Positions 27,801-36,511 are shown, numbered from the stretch's first letter. The stretch: 64,000 nucleotides of DNA from Persicobacter sp. CCB-QB2 (GCF_001274635.1 NZ_LBGV01000001.1:248001-312000), one strand, 5' to 3'. Notes: generated by a model from the letters alone, not told the origin. Program-made: numbers and translations.

Positions 27801-30800
27801 GTAAATCAAAACGATCGAATCGTATTTGCCATTACCTCTGACGGAGTGACCGATTTACATGGAATGCAGTTTTCGGTACAATGGGATGATATGATTTTTG
27901 GGAACCCAATGGTGAATAGCTTTAATAGCGCTATTTCACCAGCGATTAACCCAACAACGGATATTGTTTTTGCTCCCGGTAATTTGACTTTTAGCTGGAG
28001 TAGTGATGCGGTGAATGCCCAAACCCTCGCTAATGGGGAGGTTTTATTTGAAATTCAATTGGACCGATTAACCTGTGGCGGAACCGGTAATATCGCTATT
28101 TCTTCCATCCCAACGGCGATTGAGGTGATAGTTGGAGAGGCTTTGTGCCAGGCGAATGTTTCTACAAACGACTCTGATTTTGGTATTATTGACCCGGTGG
28201 TAGTGACCCTTGATAGAAGTCAGGATGAACAAAGCTGTAATGGAAATGATGGAGAGATTGAAGTGTCTGCAACGGGTGGTGATTTGAACTATACCTTCAT
28301 TTGGTCAGATGATGCCAGCATAACGATTAGCGAAAGAACAGGCTTAGCGCCGGGTTCTTATGAAGTCATTGCCAGAGATGGATTCGGTTGTGAAAGTGCG
28401 CCTTTAGAAGTGGTTATTAACCCTTCTACTAATTCTCCAATTTTAACTTTAGAGGAAGTACGAGATGAAACGGTGTGTAATGCAGCAGATGGTTATATTT
28501 TATTGAAAGTAGAAAATGGAACCCCTGATTACACCTTCGTTTGGGCAGATGATAACACCATTAATTCTGGAGAACGAAACAATCTGACTCCCGGAGATTA
28601 TGAGGTTCATGTTACGGATGCAAATGGATGTAATTCAAATACTTTGAATATTACGGTTAATCCATCGGCAGATGGGCCGGTGGTTACTTTTACCAAAACC
28701 GATGAGCAAAACTGTAATAGTCATGATGGAACTATTCAGGTTCAGGTATCAGGTGGAACAGCTGATTACACCTATGTTTGGGCAGATGATAATACCATTA
28801 CCACGGCAGATAGAACAGGGCTAGCGCCTGGGATATATACGGTTACGGTGTCTGATGCTAACGGATGTACAGCAAGTCCAGTAGATATTGAGATTTTACC
28901 ATCATCTAATCGTCCGGTAGTTTTAGTAGACGATAAAATAGATGAGGGTGGCTGTAATGCCAATGATGGAGAAATTACTTTGTCAACCACTGACGGGACG
29001 GCACCATTTACCTACCACTGGGATGATGCTCCATCAGAAACTTCTAACTATAGAAATAACCTTGCCCCTGGTGATTATGTGGTGAGCAGTACCGATGCCA
29101 CAGGTTGTACAAGTGATGCAATTACCGTGACTATTTTACCTTCTTCTGATCAGCCAATCATTACTTTGGTGGACAGTGAGGATGAAAGCACCTGTAATGC
29201 CAATGATGGTAGTATTGAGATTTCGGTTCTTGGTGGTGATGGTAATTATACTTATGCTTGGGAAGATGATGCTACGATCAATCTGCCAATTCGTACAGAT
29301 CTGGCGCCGGGGACTTATACGGTTACAGTTACAGAGGGTAATGGTTGTGTGAGTGATCCATTTTCAGTTGAAATTCTTGCAGCGCCAAATACACCTTCGG
29401 TTCATTTAATTTCAAAAACAGATGAGACGGGCTGTAATTTGAATAACGGTACTATAGAAGTTGAAGGCCTGGGAGGTCTTAGCCCTTATACTTATGTTTG
29501 GGCGGATGATGCTTCAGTTACAGCAGCAACAAGAGATAATTTGGCGCCTGGGACTTATGAAGTTTATGTTCAGGATGACAATGGTTGTCAAAGTACTTCC
29601 ATTGCTATTGAGATCTTACCTTCATCTGATACGCCAACCATTGTATTGGATACTAAAACAGATGAGACAACTTGTGGAGCTAATAACGGAACGATTACCG
29701 TTGAAGGTCAGGATGGAACATCACCATACACTTACATTTGGTCAGATGATGCCACTGAAACAGCGGCCAACAGAACTAATCTTGCTCCTGGAATTTATGA
29801 AGTTCAGGCAGTGGACGCGGCAGGTTGTACCAGTACCCCAATTTCGATAGAGATTTTGCCTTCTTCAGATACGCCAATGATCAGTTTGGTTGAAAAAATC
29901 GATGAGACAGGTTGTAATCTAGGAGATGGAATTATTGAGGTAGCCGGCCAGGGAGGTATCGGAGTGAATTATACCTATAAGTGGTCTGATGATGCCTCGG
30001 CAACGGAGGCAAGAAGAACAGGTTTGGCTGTGGGAGAATATACCATTAGCCTTATTGATGAGGCAGGTTGCGAAAGTGAGGCGATTGTTGTTGAAATTCT
30101 TCCATCCACCAATACTCCTGTAATTGTATTGGATGACTCAACGGACGAAACCAGCTGTAACCTGAACGATGGGACCATTACGGTTTCCGGTCAGGGCGGA
30201 ACAGGTAACGGATATGTTTTCAACTGGTCAGATGATGCCTCTATCACGGATGGTAATAGAACAGGATTGGCTCCTGGCGACTATGTCGTTAGCGTTCAGG
30301 ATGATGCAGGTTGTGAAAGTACCACCATTACCGTGACCATTAATAGAGCGTCAAATGTTCCGACAGTTTCCATTGATGAGGTAATCGATGAGCAATCCTG
30401 TAATGCCAATGATGGCGAGATTCGCGTTTCCGGCCAGGGCGGCAGCACAACCGGATACACCTTTATTTGGGAAGATGATGCGACGATTACGGATGGAGAA
30501 AGATTAAATCTTGTTCCTGGTGATTACACCGTAAGTGTTCAGGATGCTTCAGGTTGTATTAGTGATGCAGTGATAGTAACGGTGAACCCATCGGGTGATG
30601 CACCAACCATCGTTTTGGATACTAAAACCGATGAAACAACTTGTGGAGCTAATAACGGAACGATTACTGTTGAAGGTCAGGATGGAACATCACCATATAC
30701 TTACATTTGGTCAGATGATGCCACTGAAACGGAGGCTATCAGAACAAACCTTGCTCCTGGAATTTATGAAGTTCAGGCAGTGGACGCGGCAGGTTGTACC

Positions 30801-32711
30801 AGTACACCGATTTCGATAGAGATTTTACCTTCTTCAGATACGCCAATGATCAGTTTGGTTGAAAAAATCGATGAGACAGGTTGTAATCTAGGAGATGGAA
30901 CGATTGAGGTTGCTGGCCAGGGAGGTACAGGAGTGAATTATACCTATAAGTGGTCCGATGATGCTTCGGCAACGGAAGCAAGAAGAACTGGTTTGGCCGT
31001 GGGAGATTATACCATTAGCCTTATTGATGAGGCAGGTTGCGAAAGTGAAGCGATTGTAGTAGAAATTCTTCCATCCACCAATACTCCTGTAATTGTATTG
31101 GACGATGCGACAGACGAAACCAGCTGTAACCTGAACGATGGAACCATCACGGTTTCCGGTCAGGGCGGAACAGGTAACGGATATGTTTTCAACTGGTCAG
31201 ATGATGCCTCTATTACGGATGGTAATAGAACAGGATTGGCTCCTGGCGATTATACCGTAAGTGTTCAGGATGATGCAGGTTGTGAAAGTAACACCATTAC
31301 CGTGACCATCAATAGAGCGTCAAATGTTCCGACAGTTTCCATTGATGAGGTAATCGATGAGCAATCTTGTAATGCCAATGATGGCGAGATTCGCGTTTCC
31401 GGCCAGGGCGGCAGCACAACCGGATACAACTTTATTTGGGCAGATGATGCAAGCATCACGGTTGGAGAAAGACTAAATTTAGCTCCTGGTGATTACACCG
31501 TAAGTGTTCAGGATGCTTCAGGTTGTATTAGTGATGCAGTGATAGTAACGGTGAACCCATCGGGTGATGCACCAACCATTGTATTGGATACTAAAACAGA
31601 TGAGACAACTTGTGGAGCGAATAACGGAACGATCACCGTTGCAGGTCAGGATGGAACAGCACCATATACTTACATTTGGTCAGATGATGCCACTGAAACG
31701 GAGGCTATTAGAACAAACCTTGCTCCGGGAATTTATGAAGTTCAGGCAGTAGACGCGGCAGGTTGTACAAGTACCCCGATTTCGATAGAGATTTTACCAT
31801 CTTCAGATACGCCAATGATCAGTTTGGTTGAAAAAATCGATGAGACAGGTTGTAATCTAGGAGATGGAACGATTGAGGTTGCAGGCCAGGGTGGTACAGG
31901 AGTGAATTATACCTATAAGTGGTCCGATGACGCTTCGGCAACGGAAGCAAGAAGAACCGGTTTGGCCGTGGGAGAATATACCATTAGCCTTATTGATGAA
32001 GCAGGTTGTGAAAGTGAAGCGATTGTAGTAGAAATTCTTCCATCCACCAATACTCCTGTAATTGTATTGGACGATGCGACAGACGAAACCAGCTGTAACC
32101 TGAACGATGGAACCATCACGGTTTCCGGTCAGGGCGGAACAGGTAACGGATATGTTTTCAACTGGTCAGATGATGCCTCTATTACGGATGGTAATAGAAC
32201 AGGATTGGCTCCTGGCGATTATACCGTAAGTGTTCAGGATGATGCAGGTTGTGAAAGTATCGCCATTACCGTGACCATTAATAGAGCGGGAGATGTACCG
32301 ACAGTTTCCATTGATGAGGTAATCGATGAGCAATCTTGTAATGCCAATGATGGCGAGATTCGCGTTTCCGGCCAAGGCGGCAGCACAACCGGATACACCT
32401 TTATTTGGGCAGATGATGCGAGCATCACGGTTGGAGAAAGACTAAATTTAGCTCCTGGTGATTACACCGTAAGTGTTCAGGATGCTTCAGGTTGTATTAG
32501 TGATGCAGTGATAGTTACGGTGAACCGAGCGGGAGATGTCCCAACGGTAGAGTTGGATAATAAAACAGATGAATCCACCTGTAATGGTAAAGATGGAACG
32601 ATCACCGTTATCGGTCAGGGCGGAAACGGAAATTATACATTTGCCTGGGCAGACGACGCAAATATTACCATTGGAGAAAGAACGGGATTATCCCGGGAAT
32701 TTATACGGTAA
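21804..32711 (+). CDS. Giant T9SS surface adhesin with SprB-like repeats, 5' part (frameshifted)
   Basis: A 3635-codon frame that is the first 80% of a gene continuing to 35455; it ends prematurely because one C appears to be missing in a C-run near 32692. Restored, the protein has about 4550 residues. Order: signal peptide (residues 1-22, cleavage before Q); N-terminal Ig/SprB-like domains to about 577; seven tandem 178-residue units (578-1823), each a pair of PKD/Ig-like domains; PKD-like and mixed domains to about 1990; a segment of about 140 residues with a cohesin-like pattern (1990-2130); then about 19 SprB-type repeats of 75-81 residues (consensus CNxNDGxI..YxxxWSDDAS..GLAPGxYxVxVxDxxGC), twelve of them in three 4-repeat cassettes. 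SprB proteins of this class are moved along or displayed on the cell surface and mediate adhesion or gliding. No enzyme domain seen. Confidence 0.85.
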   Translation: MRKFILFLVALIFSFGFKEAKAQLVVSHTAIDPTCFEGNDGRIILNVDQGTGPFLYELFLVYNGSLYPIASSNVPVSDFSFEFSRAAGNIPDDPFVTLLGANDYRVDISDTSIGGIFGKTSRFITLGEPDELVPDFSGTIDNVNCESPYTGQIQGVSAIGGTPPYNIDLSGPQSDSFLNIGEGVSVQFEDLVHGNYAITFTDANNCVAQLTDIVVGDGRNINVPVLDADNKTVCFADPIPTFTATIDATGTGINWYSDAAGTNLIATGVTFNPATDGGAGAVNTYTYYVTQENTVTGCESDPEPFTLVINELPTLTLSAISVDACDNFDLQSLITDFDGANTYEYYLGDPDASGTLLPGSTVSDLGTNTYYIKVENGYSCTVKEAVEVTIDETPTADAGDPGQVCQVDIPGNTFAFTTSSLTGTGATGNWSHDGNGAFNAYDPADPSTAVYTFVLGDETLSQITFTLTVSSPNGNCAPVTDQVIVQINATPIVDAGADQTVCSNEVVALDGSFSGGATGITWTTSGDGIFDDVSDPKSNYTLGVNDISSGSVTLTITSNVNGSCDAVEDFINITIDPAVTTANAGSDDVSCDFVYQLNGNTPDASAGETGEWTVVPTTGAFDNANLPNATFSATAAGTYTFTWTITGTGVCPATSDDVSIEIFEESAASLASDQTICEGETANLTVSLTNTIGTYTVVLNDGTADLAAITGYTSGDNIPLNPTATTTYTLVSVTSESNACPATIVDAVAVVTVDEPVTAANAGSDDVSCDFVYQLNGNIPDASAGETGEWTVVPTTGAFDNANLPNATFSATVAGTYTFTWTITGTGVCPATSDDVSIEIFEESAASLASDQTICEGETANLTISLVNAIGTYTVVLNDGTADLAAITGYTSGDNIPLSPTATTTYTLVSVTSESNACPATIADAVAVVTVDEPVTAANAGSDDVSCDFVYQLNGNIPDASAGETGEWTVVPTTGAFDNANLPNATFSATVAGTYTFTWTITGTGVCPATSDDVSIEIFEESAASLASDQTICEGETANLTVSLVNAIGTYTVVLNDGTADLAAITGYTSGDNIPLSPTATTTYTLVSVTSESNACPATIADAVAVVTVDEPVTAANAGSDDTSCSFVYQLNGNTPDASAGETGEWTVVPTTGAFDNANLPNATFSATVAGTYTFTWTITGTGVCPATSDDVSIEIFEESAASLASDQTICEGETANLTVSLTNTIGTYTVVLNDGTADLAAITGYTSGDNIPLNPTATTTYTLVSVTSESNACPATIADAVAVVTVDEPVTAANAGSDDVSCDFVYQLNGNIPDASAGETGEWTVVPTTGAFDNANLPNATFSATVAGTYTFTWTITGTGVCPATSDDVSIEIFEESAASLASDQTICEGETANLTVSLVNAIGTYTVVLNDGTADLAAITGYTSGDNIPLSPTATTTYTLVSVTSESNACPATIADAVAVVTVDEPVTAANAGSDDTSCSFVYQLNGNTPDASAGETGEWTVVPTTGAFDNANLPNATFSATAAGTYTFTWTITGTGVCPATSDDVSIEIFEESAASLASDQTICEGETANLTVSLVNAIGTYTVVLNDGTADLAAITGYTSGDNIPLNPTATTTYTLVSVTSESNACPATIADAVAVVTVDEPVTAANAGSDDVSCDFVYQLNGNIPDASAGETGEWTVVPTTGAFDNANLPNATFSATVAGTYTFTWTITGTGVCPATSDDVSIEIFEESAASLASDQTICEGETANLTVSLTNTIGTYTVVLNDGTADLAAITGYTSGDNIPLNPTATTTYTLVSVISESNACPATIADAVAVVTVDGLITVDVGADQQICATDIVTLSGNISGDYDTFVWSTNGGDGVFTNENTLTPTYTPGVGDIANGSVNIILSAEKAGGICGIISDDLDVVINNLEFSVIANQSACESFDLNNAVDQLTSGANLTFYDGDPNAGGNVISAVVTADGAYWIEATLGSCSESLPVNVVITPLTNVTFNVTQVVNQNDRIVFAITSDGVTDLHGMQFSVQWDDMIFGNPMVNSFNSAISPAINPTTDIVFAPGNLTFSWSSDAVNAQTLANGEVLFEIQLDRLTCGGTGNIAISSIPTAIEVIVGEALCQANVSTNDSDFGIIDPVVVTLDRSQDEQSCNGNDGEIEVSATGGDLNYTFIWSDDASITISERTGLAPGSYEVIARDGFGCESAPLEVVINPSTNSPILTLEEVRDETVCNAADGYILLKVENGTPDYTFVWADDNTINSGERNNLTPGDYEVHVTDANGCNSNTLNITVNPSADGPVVTFTKTDEQNCNSHDGTIQVQVSGGTADYTYVWADDNTITTADRTGLAPGIYTVTVSDANGCTASPVDIEILPSSNRPVVLVDDKIDEGGCNANDGEITLSTTDGTAPFTYHWDDAPSETSNYRNNLAPGDYVVSSTDATGCTSDAITVTILPSSDQPIITLVDSEDESTCNANDGSIEISVLGGDGNYTYAWEDDATINLPIRTDLAPGTYTVTVTEGNGCVSDPFSVEILAAPNTPSVHLISKTDETGCNLNNGTIEVEGLGGLSPYTYVWADDASVTAATRDNLAPGTYEVYVQDDNGCQSTSIAIEILPSSDTPTIVLDTKTDETTCGANNGTITVEGQDGTSPYTYIWSDDATETAANRTNLAPGIYEVQAVDAAGCTSTPISIEILPSSDTPMISLVEKIDETGCNLGDGIIEVAGQGGIGVNYTYKWSDDASATEARRTGLAVGEYTISLIDEAGCESEAIVVEILPSTNTPVIVLDDSTDETSCNLNDGTITVSGQGGTGNGYVFNWSDDASITDGNRTGLAPGDYVVSVQDDAGCESTTITVTINRASNVPTVSIDEVIDEQSCNANDGEIRVSGQGGSTTGYTFIWEDDATITDGERLNLVPGDYTVSVQDASGCISDAVIVTVNPSGDAPTIVLDTKTDETTCGANNGTITVEGQDGTSPYTYIWSDDATETEAIRTNLAPGIYEVQAVDAAGCTSTPISIEILPSSDTPMISLVEKIDETGCNLGDGTIEVAGQGGTGVNYTYKWSDDASATEARRTGLAVGDYTISLIDEAGCESEAIVVEILPSTNTPVIVLDDATDETSCNLNDGTITVSGQGGTGNGYVFNWSDDASITDGNRTGLAPGDYTVSVQDDAGCESNTITVTINRASNVPTVSIDEVIDEQSCNANDGEIRVSGQGGSTTGYNFIWADDASITVGERLNLAPGDYTVSVQDASGCISDAVIVTVNPSGDAPTIVLDTKTDETTCGANNGTITVAGQDGTAPYTYIWSDDATETEAIRTNLAPGIYEVQAVDAAGCTSTPISIEILPSSDTPMISLVEKIDETGCNLGDGTIEVAGQGGTGVNYTYKWSDDASATEARRTGLAVGEYTISLIDEAGCESEAIVVEILPSTNTPVIVLDDATDETSCNLNDGTITVSGQGGTGNGYVFNWSDDASITDGNRTGLAPGDYTVSVQDDAGCESIAITVTINRAGDVPTVSIDEVIDEQSCNANDGEIRVSGQGGSTTGYTFIWADDASITVGERLNLAPGDYTVSVQDASGCISDAVIVTVNRAGDVPTVELDNKTDESTCNGKDGTITVIGQGGNGNYTFAWADDANITIGERTGLSREFIR
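23535..27272 (+). repeat. Seven tandem 534-bp (178-aa) repeats in the adhesin
   Basis: Seven units of exactly 534 bp, near-identical at DNA level. Each encodes a PKD-like half (ANAGSDDVSC to DVSIEIFE) and an Ig-like half (ESAASLASDQTICEGETANL to VVTVDE). Units 4 and 6 share the variant DDTSCSF/NTPDAS and units 3 and 5 match each other, giving an alternating 1068-bp higher-order pattern. Confidence 0.95.
29637..32543 (+). repeat. Three tandem 969-bp cassettes of four SprB-like repeats
   Basis: Cassettes begin at 29637, 30606 and 31575, exactly 969 bp (323 residues) apart. Each encodes the ordered quartet TIVLDTKTDETTC, MISLVEKIDETGC, VIVLDD(S/A)TDETSC, TVSIDEVIDEQSC. The DNA is nearly identical between cassettes. 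Confidence 0.95.
32685..32700 (+). other. Frameshift site in the adhesin gene
   Basis: The text GGATTATCCCGGGAATTTAT reads into GLSREF and stops at 32709. Adding one C to the CCC run (TTA TCC CCG GGA ATT TAT) restores the repeat consensus GLSPGIYTVTVTDD and joins the downstream frame exactly. Confidence 0.85.
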
Positions 32712-32734
32712 CAGTAACAGATGATGCTGCCTGT

Positions 32735-35455
32735 ATGAGTGATCCTTTGGACATTGAGATTTTGCCGGCAAGTGATGGACCATCGGTTGTTTTAGTGAGC
32801 AAGCAGGATGAGCAATTCTGTAATGCCGAAGATGGTGCCATTGAAGTGGCTGCTGAAGATGGCGACGGGTCTTACACTTATATTTGGTCGGATGATGCGA
32901 GTCTGAACACCAATGTAAGAACCGCATTGACTCCGGGAACTTATGCCGTTAGCGTTGAGGATGGAAGAGACTGTATAAGTAATGTTCTGGAAATTGAAAT
33001 TCTTCCGGCAACCAATTATCCGGAGGTTACCTTAGATTCCAAAGTGGATGAGTCCGATTGTGAGGCTGCGGACGGTCAAATCACCGTGGTGGCTTCCAAT
33101 GGAAGTGATAGCAATTACACTTATATCTGGGCCGATGATGCTTCGGTAAATAGTGCAACAAGAACAGGATTAACTGCTGGAACTTATCAGGTAGTGGTTC
33201 AGGATGGTAATGGATGTCAATCCGATCCATTATTTGTGGAGATCGAAAATCCGGATCATTGTTTTGAGTGTTCCAGAGATTTGATTACCGCCGTTTCTAC
33301 CAATGCAGAGAAATGTAATGGATCTGCAGATGGCGCCATCGTTGTTCAGGTTACGGGAGCACCAAATGGAACCGTATTCTTCTATGAAATTGATGGTGAT
33401 CGTGGAACTTTCACTACTCCATTTATTGAAGTAACGGCGATCAATGGAAATGGCATTTCGGCTGGGAGCTATGAAGTAATGATTGGTATTGATGGTGGAG
33501 ATACAGACTGTATTCAAACCAAAACAGCAAACGTTTCTACGGCCCTTGGCCTGAATACTTCTTTCGATGTGAACGATGCTTCTTGCGATACGGCTGACGG
33601 AACGATCAGAACCATTGTGACGCCAACCACCGGAACAGAATCTTTTGAACTATTTGATAATGCACAAAATTCCATTGCGACTAGTTCTACAGGCTTATTT
33701 GAGAATTTAGCAGCAGATGAATACTATGTTCAGGTAACGGATGAAGACTGTTCTACAGAGATGTTGAGAGTGGTTGTTGGTGATGATTGTGGATCTGTGG
33801 TGGACTGTAGTACACTGGAAATTGAAGTAAATGCTACCAATCCAACCTGCGACAAGCCTGAAACCGGAATGATCGTGCTGACGCCAAATCAAGCGGCTAA
33901 TTTCACTTACCAATTGATTACGGCTGAGGAGACGATTGAGCAGGATAATGGTTTATTCCAGAATTTACTTGCGGGTGAGTATACTTATATTGTGACTTCC
34001 GCTGATAATAATTGTCAGAAGTCGGGTAAAGTATTCTTGGATGGTAATTCGGATATTGATGTTCAATGGTCCATAGAACCATCTTCATGTAATAATAATG
34101 ATGGTGAAATTCACCTTCGCATTTCGGGCGGTGAGCAACCATATGCTTATAAGTTTAATGGACAGGATTACTCACTACCGGAGGATGGTATTATACCGGG
34201 CTTGTCAAGAGGGGAATATGTCTTTGAAGTAATCGATGCTAAAGGATGTTCTGTCATCAGGGAAATAGAGGTTACCTCTCCTGATTTGGTATACTACAGA
34301 GACCCTATCATTACCCCTCCTTCTTGCGAAGGAAATGGAAAGGATGGCGCCTTTACCATCAGAGTAGATGAAGCACAAACTTCTGCCCCGGCTCCATATT
34401 ATATTTCCCTAAATGGGGGAGCATTTGAGCAGATGTTTGATAAGAAAATGACTTATGAGGGCTTGACCAATGGAGAGTATCAGGTGGTATTGAAGGCTGG
34501 TTCTCCTGATGCAGGCTGTCCTAATGAATTGCTTGTTTCTATCACAGGTGGGGTTTTATCCGTAACCTTTGATGTAAATACTACCGATCAAGGCTGTATT
34601 GATGAGTCCGCAATGGTGGAGGTAACCAATATTTTTGGAACGGCAGAGGTGGAAACTACGCTTCAGTTATTCAAAAAAGTAGGTTCATCAGAGTCATTGG
34701 TGGAGGAAATCACAGAGGATTTTACCGACTTCAATACTTTCACTTTTGATCAAAATATAGTTCCTGGAGATTACTTTGTGAAAGGTTTCCAATTCGTAGC
34801 CGGCTGTACGGTAGAATCCAGGTCTGATGTTTACACCATTATTGGTCCGGGCAGTGAAATGGCGATCGAAGGTATCGAAGTAATTAGGTTATCTTTTGAA
34901 GACCGTGGTTCAGGTATTATTGGTGTGAAAGATTTCTTCCGATCTGGTTTGGGTGGCTATGAAGTGAGAATTCATCAAATTGCGCCAGAAAAACCAGGAC
35001 AAATACTACCAGAACAAGATTGGATAGCCATAGACGATCAAAGAATTATCGGAGACGTTTATGAAGAGCAATGGGAGCAGTTACCAGCGGGTAGTTACCA
35101 AATCGAATTCAGAGATCGCAAAGGTGAAGGCTGCTTAGTGATCAGTGATGAAATTTACCTGGAGGCTGACCCAAGTGTTTGGATTCCGAATGTCTTTACC
35201 CCTAACGGAGATGGCGTTAATGAAACGTTTTATGTTCGAAACATGCCGGAAGGAGATGAAGAAGGTGGTTGGAAAATGGTGATTACCAATCAGTGGGGTG
35301 GCATTGTTTATAAGAATGACGATTACAGAAAAGAGAATGCCTGGAGAGCAAATGGCTTGCCGGACGGTACTTATTTCTACTCTTTAGATGCCAAAGAACA
35401 CGGGAAGTTCAGTGGTTGGGTAGAGGTCTTTAAAGGGAGGATATCATCAAATTAA
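32735..35455 (+). CDS. Giant T9SS adhesin, 3' part with type B sorting domain
   Basis: 906 codons downstream of the frameshift; the apparent ATG at 32735 is internal to a SprB-type repeat (CMSDPLDIEILPAS), so this is not an independent gene. It continues with two more SprB-type repeats (DEQFCNAEDG, DESDCEAADG), then four to five more divergent SprB-like domains (NAEKCNGSADG, NDASCDTADG, SSCNNNDGEIHLRISGGEQP, PSCEGNGKDG). The last about 90 residues, starting WIPNVFTPNGDGVNETF and including WGGIVYKND and LPDGTYFYSLD, are the gliding-motility C-terminal domain (CHU_C, T9SS type B). That domain sends the protein through the T9SS to the cell surface. A terminator follows the stop. Confidence 0.9.
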   Translation: MSDPLDIEILPASDGPSVVLVSKQDEQFCNAEDGAIEVAAEDGDGSYTYIWSDDASLNTNVRTALTPGTYAVSVEDGRDCISNVLEIEILPATNYPEVTLDSKVDESDCEAADGQITVVASNGSDSNYTYIWADDASVNSATRTGLTAGTYQVVVQDGNGCQSDPLFVEIENPDHCFECSRDLITAVSTNAEKCNGSADGAIVVQVTGAPNGTVFFYEIDGDRGTFTTPFIEVTAINGNGISAGSYEVMIGIDGGDTDCIQTKTANVSTALGLNTSFDVNDASCDTADGTIRTIVTPTTGTESFELFDNAQNSIATSSTGLFENLAADEYYVQVTDEDCSTEMLRVVVGDDCGSVVDCSTLEIEVNATNPTCDKPETGMIVLTPNQAANFTYQLITAEETIEQDNGLFQNLLAGEYTYIVTSADNNCQKSGKVFLDGNSDIDVQWSIEPSSCNNNDGEIHLRISGGEQPYAYKFNGQDYSLPEDGIIPGLSRGEYVFEVIDAKGCSVIREIEVTSPDLVYYRDPIITPPSCEGNGKDGAFTIRVDEAQTSAPAPYYISLNGGAFEQMFDKKMTYEGLTNGEYQVVLKAGSPDAGCPNELLVSITGGVLSVTFDVNTTDQGCIDESAMVEVTNIFGTAEVETTLQLFKKVGSSESLVEEITEDFTDFNTFTFDQNIVPGDYFVKGFQFVAGCTVESRSDVYTIIGPGSEMAIEGIEVIRLSFEDRGSGIIGVKDFFRSGLGGYEVRIHQIAPEKPGQILPEQDWIAIDDQRIIGDVYEEQWEQLPAGSYQIEFRDRKGEGCLVISDEIYLEADPSVWIPNVFTPNGDGVNETFYVRNMPEGDEEGGWKMVITNQWGGIVYKNDDYRKENAWRANGLPDGTYFYSLDAKEHGKFSGWVEVFKGRISSN

Positions 35456-35456
35456 T

Positions 35457-35492
35457 AAAAAAAAGGTCGGGCATTTGCCCGACCTTTTTTTT
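35457..35492 (+). terminator. Terminator after the adhesin gene
   Basis: GGTCGGGC-ATTT-GCCCGACC perfect stem between an A-run and a T-run; positioned to serve both the adhesin and the convergent acyl-CoA reductase gene. Confidence 0.95.
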
Positions 35493-35503
35493 ATAGTGAT
35501 CAA

Positions 35504-36511
35504 TTATAAATCCTGCAGAAATGCCAGGGTATCGACATTGTCTGCGAAATCATCGATTTCGGGGGCCTGCGCTTTCCCAAAAGGAATGTATGGAGTAGCA
35601 TTACCTACCACGCATTGAATCTTTTCCTGATGCTGGGAAAGGTATTGCTTAATGTCTTCCTCCGTTTTATAGGTTTCGTAAAACAAAACACTAATAGGGG
35701 AAACCATCGCCTCTGATTGTTGAAGCAGCAGAAAGCCGGAATCCAGGTGAGGCACTCGGTTGACTAGCAAAATGGATTTATTGTAATCATAATTATTGGC
35801 ATACTTATGATGATCCCCTACCGCTTTATAAGATTGAAGGGCATCCAAAAAAGGGGTGAAGTTATATCCTTCCGGTACCAGCACTTTGGAGATATTTCGA
35901 CAACCTAAACCGAAAAAGGTGAAAATGTCTTTTCCCAAGCCCTTAAAATCTTCTTCGGATTCATTTCCCGAAAGAATGGCCAGTGAAGTCCTGTTTTTTC
36001 GAATGATATTGGGCTTCTTGCTGAAATAATGGTGGAAATAACGAGCCGTATTATCACTTCCGGTGGCAATAAAAGCATCGGCATCATTCAACCTTTCCGC
36101 AATGGTAATTTGTTCATATAGAGGTGGGCAAATCTCTTTCAGGCTATTGATGATGAATTTCATCAGCACTTCATCCTGGCTGCTGAGTTTAATCAGGGCC
36201 CGGTGTCCGGATAAAAGTACGCAAAGCAAATCATGGAAACCTACCATGGGAATGTTGCCGGCTAATACCAATCCGATTTTTTTATCGCTGAAATTATTGG
36301 AAAGCCCCTGGTGCTGTTGGCAAAGCTCCTGTAATTTTGATGCTTCTAAAAATAGTAAAATACCATTAAAGGCTTCTTCAACATTGGAAGGGGTGAACCA
36401 ATTGTTTTTTGACTCTGCACTGAAAAATAAACCTTCTTTTTCTGCTTTTGAGAGCCCTCTGAGGTATTGCCCCAAAACCGCTAATCCTTTTATTCGTTCG
36501 CTGACTGTCAT
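35504..36511 (-). CDS. Acyl-CoA reductase (LuxC-like)
   Basis: A 335-residue member of the LuxC/acyl-CoA reductase family, which reduces activated acyl groups to aldehydes. Visible: KIGLVLAGNIPMVGFHDLLC, ALIKLSSQDEVLM (cofactor loop), IATGSDNTARYF and the active-site cysteine about residue 204 in FFGLGCRNISKVLVP. Bacteroidota carry this gene without lux genes, commonly next to a ferredoxin, as here (divergent, 36722). Aldehyde or alkane-type lipid metabolism is the likely role; the exact acyl donor is unknown. Two TAnnTTTG boxes lie upstream. Confidence 0.85.
   Translation of the reverse strand: MTVSERIKGLAVLGQYLRGLSKAEKEGLFFSAESKNNWFTPSNVEEAFNGILLFLEASKLQELCQQHQGLSNNFSDKKIGLVLAGNIPMVGFHDLLCVLLSGHRALIKLSSQDEVLMKFIINSLKEICPPLYEQITIAERLNDADAFIATGSDNTARYFHHYFSKKPNIIRKNRTSLAILSGNESEEDFKGLGKDIFTFFGLGCRNISKVLVPEGYNFTPFLDALQSYKAVGDHHKYANNYDYNKSILLVNRVPHLDSGFLLLQQSEAMVSPISVLFYETYKTEEDIKQYLSQHQEKIQCVVGNATPYIPFGKAQAPEIDDFADNVDTLAFLQDL

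Noticed and set aside
23535..32543. Repeat arrays considered as a CRISPR locus partner of cas6
   Set aside because: Units are 534 and 969 bp, protein-coding in one frame, with no short palindromic repeats or unique spacers.
32685..32711. Programmed ribosomal frameshift in the adhesin
   Set aside because: No slippery heptamer or downstream pseudoknot was seen, and two unrelated genes show the same kind of G/C-run deletion.
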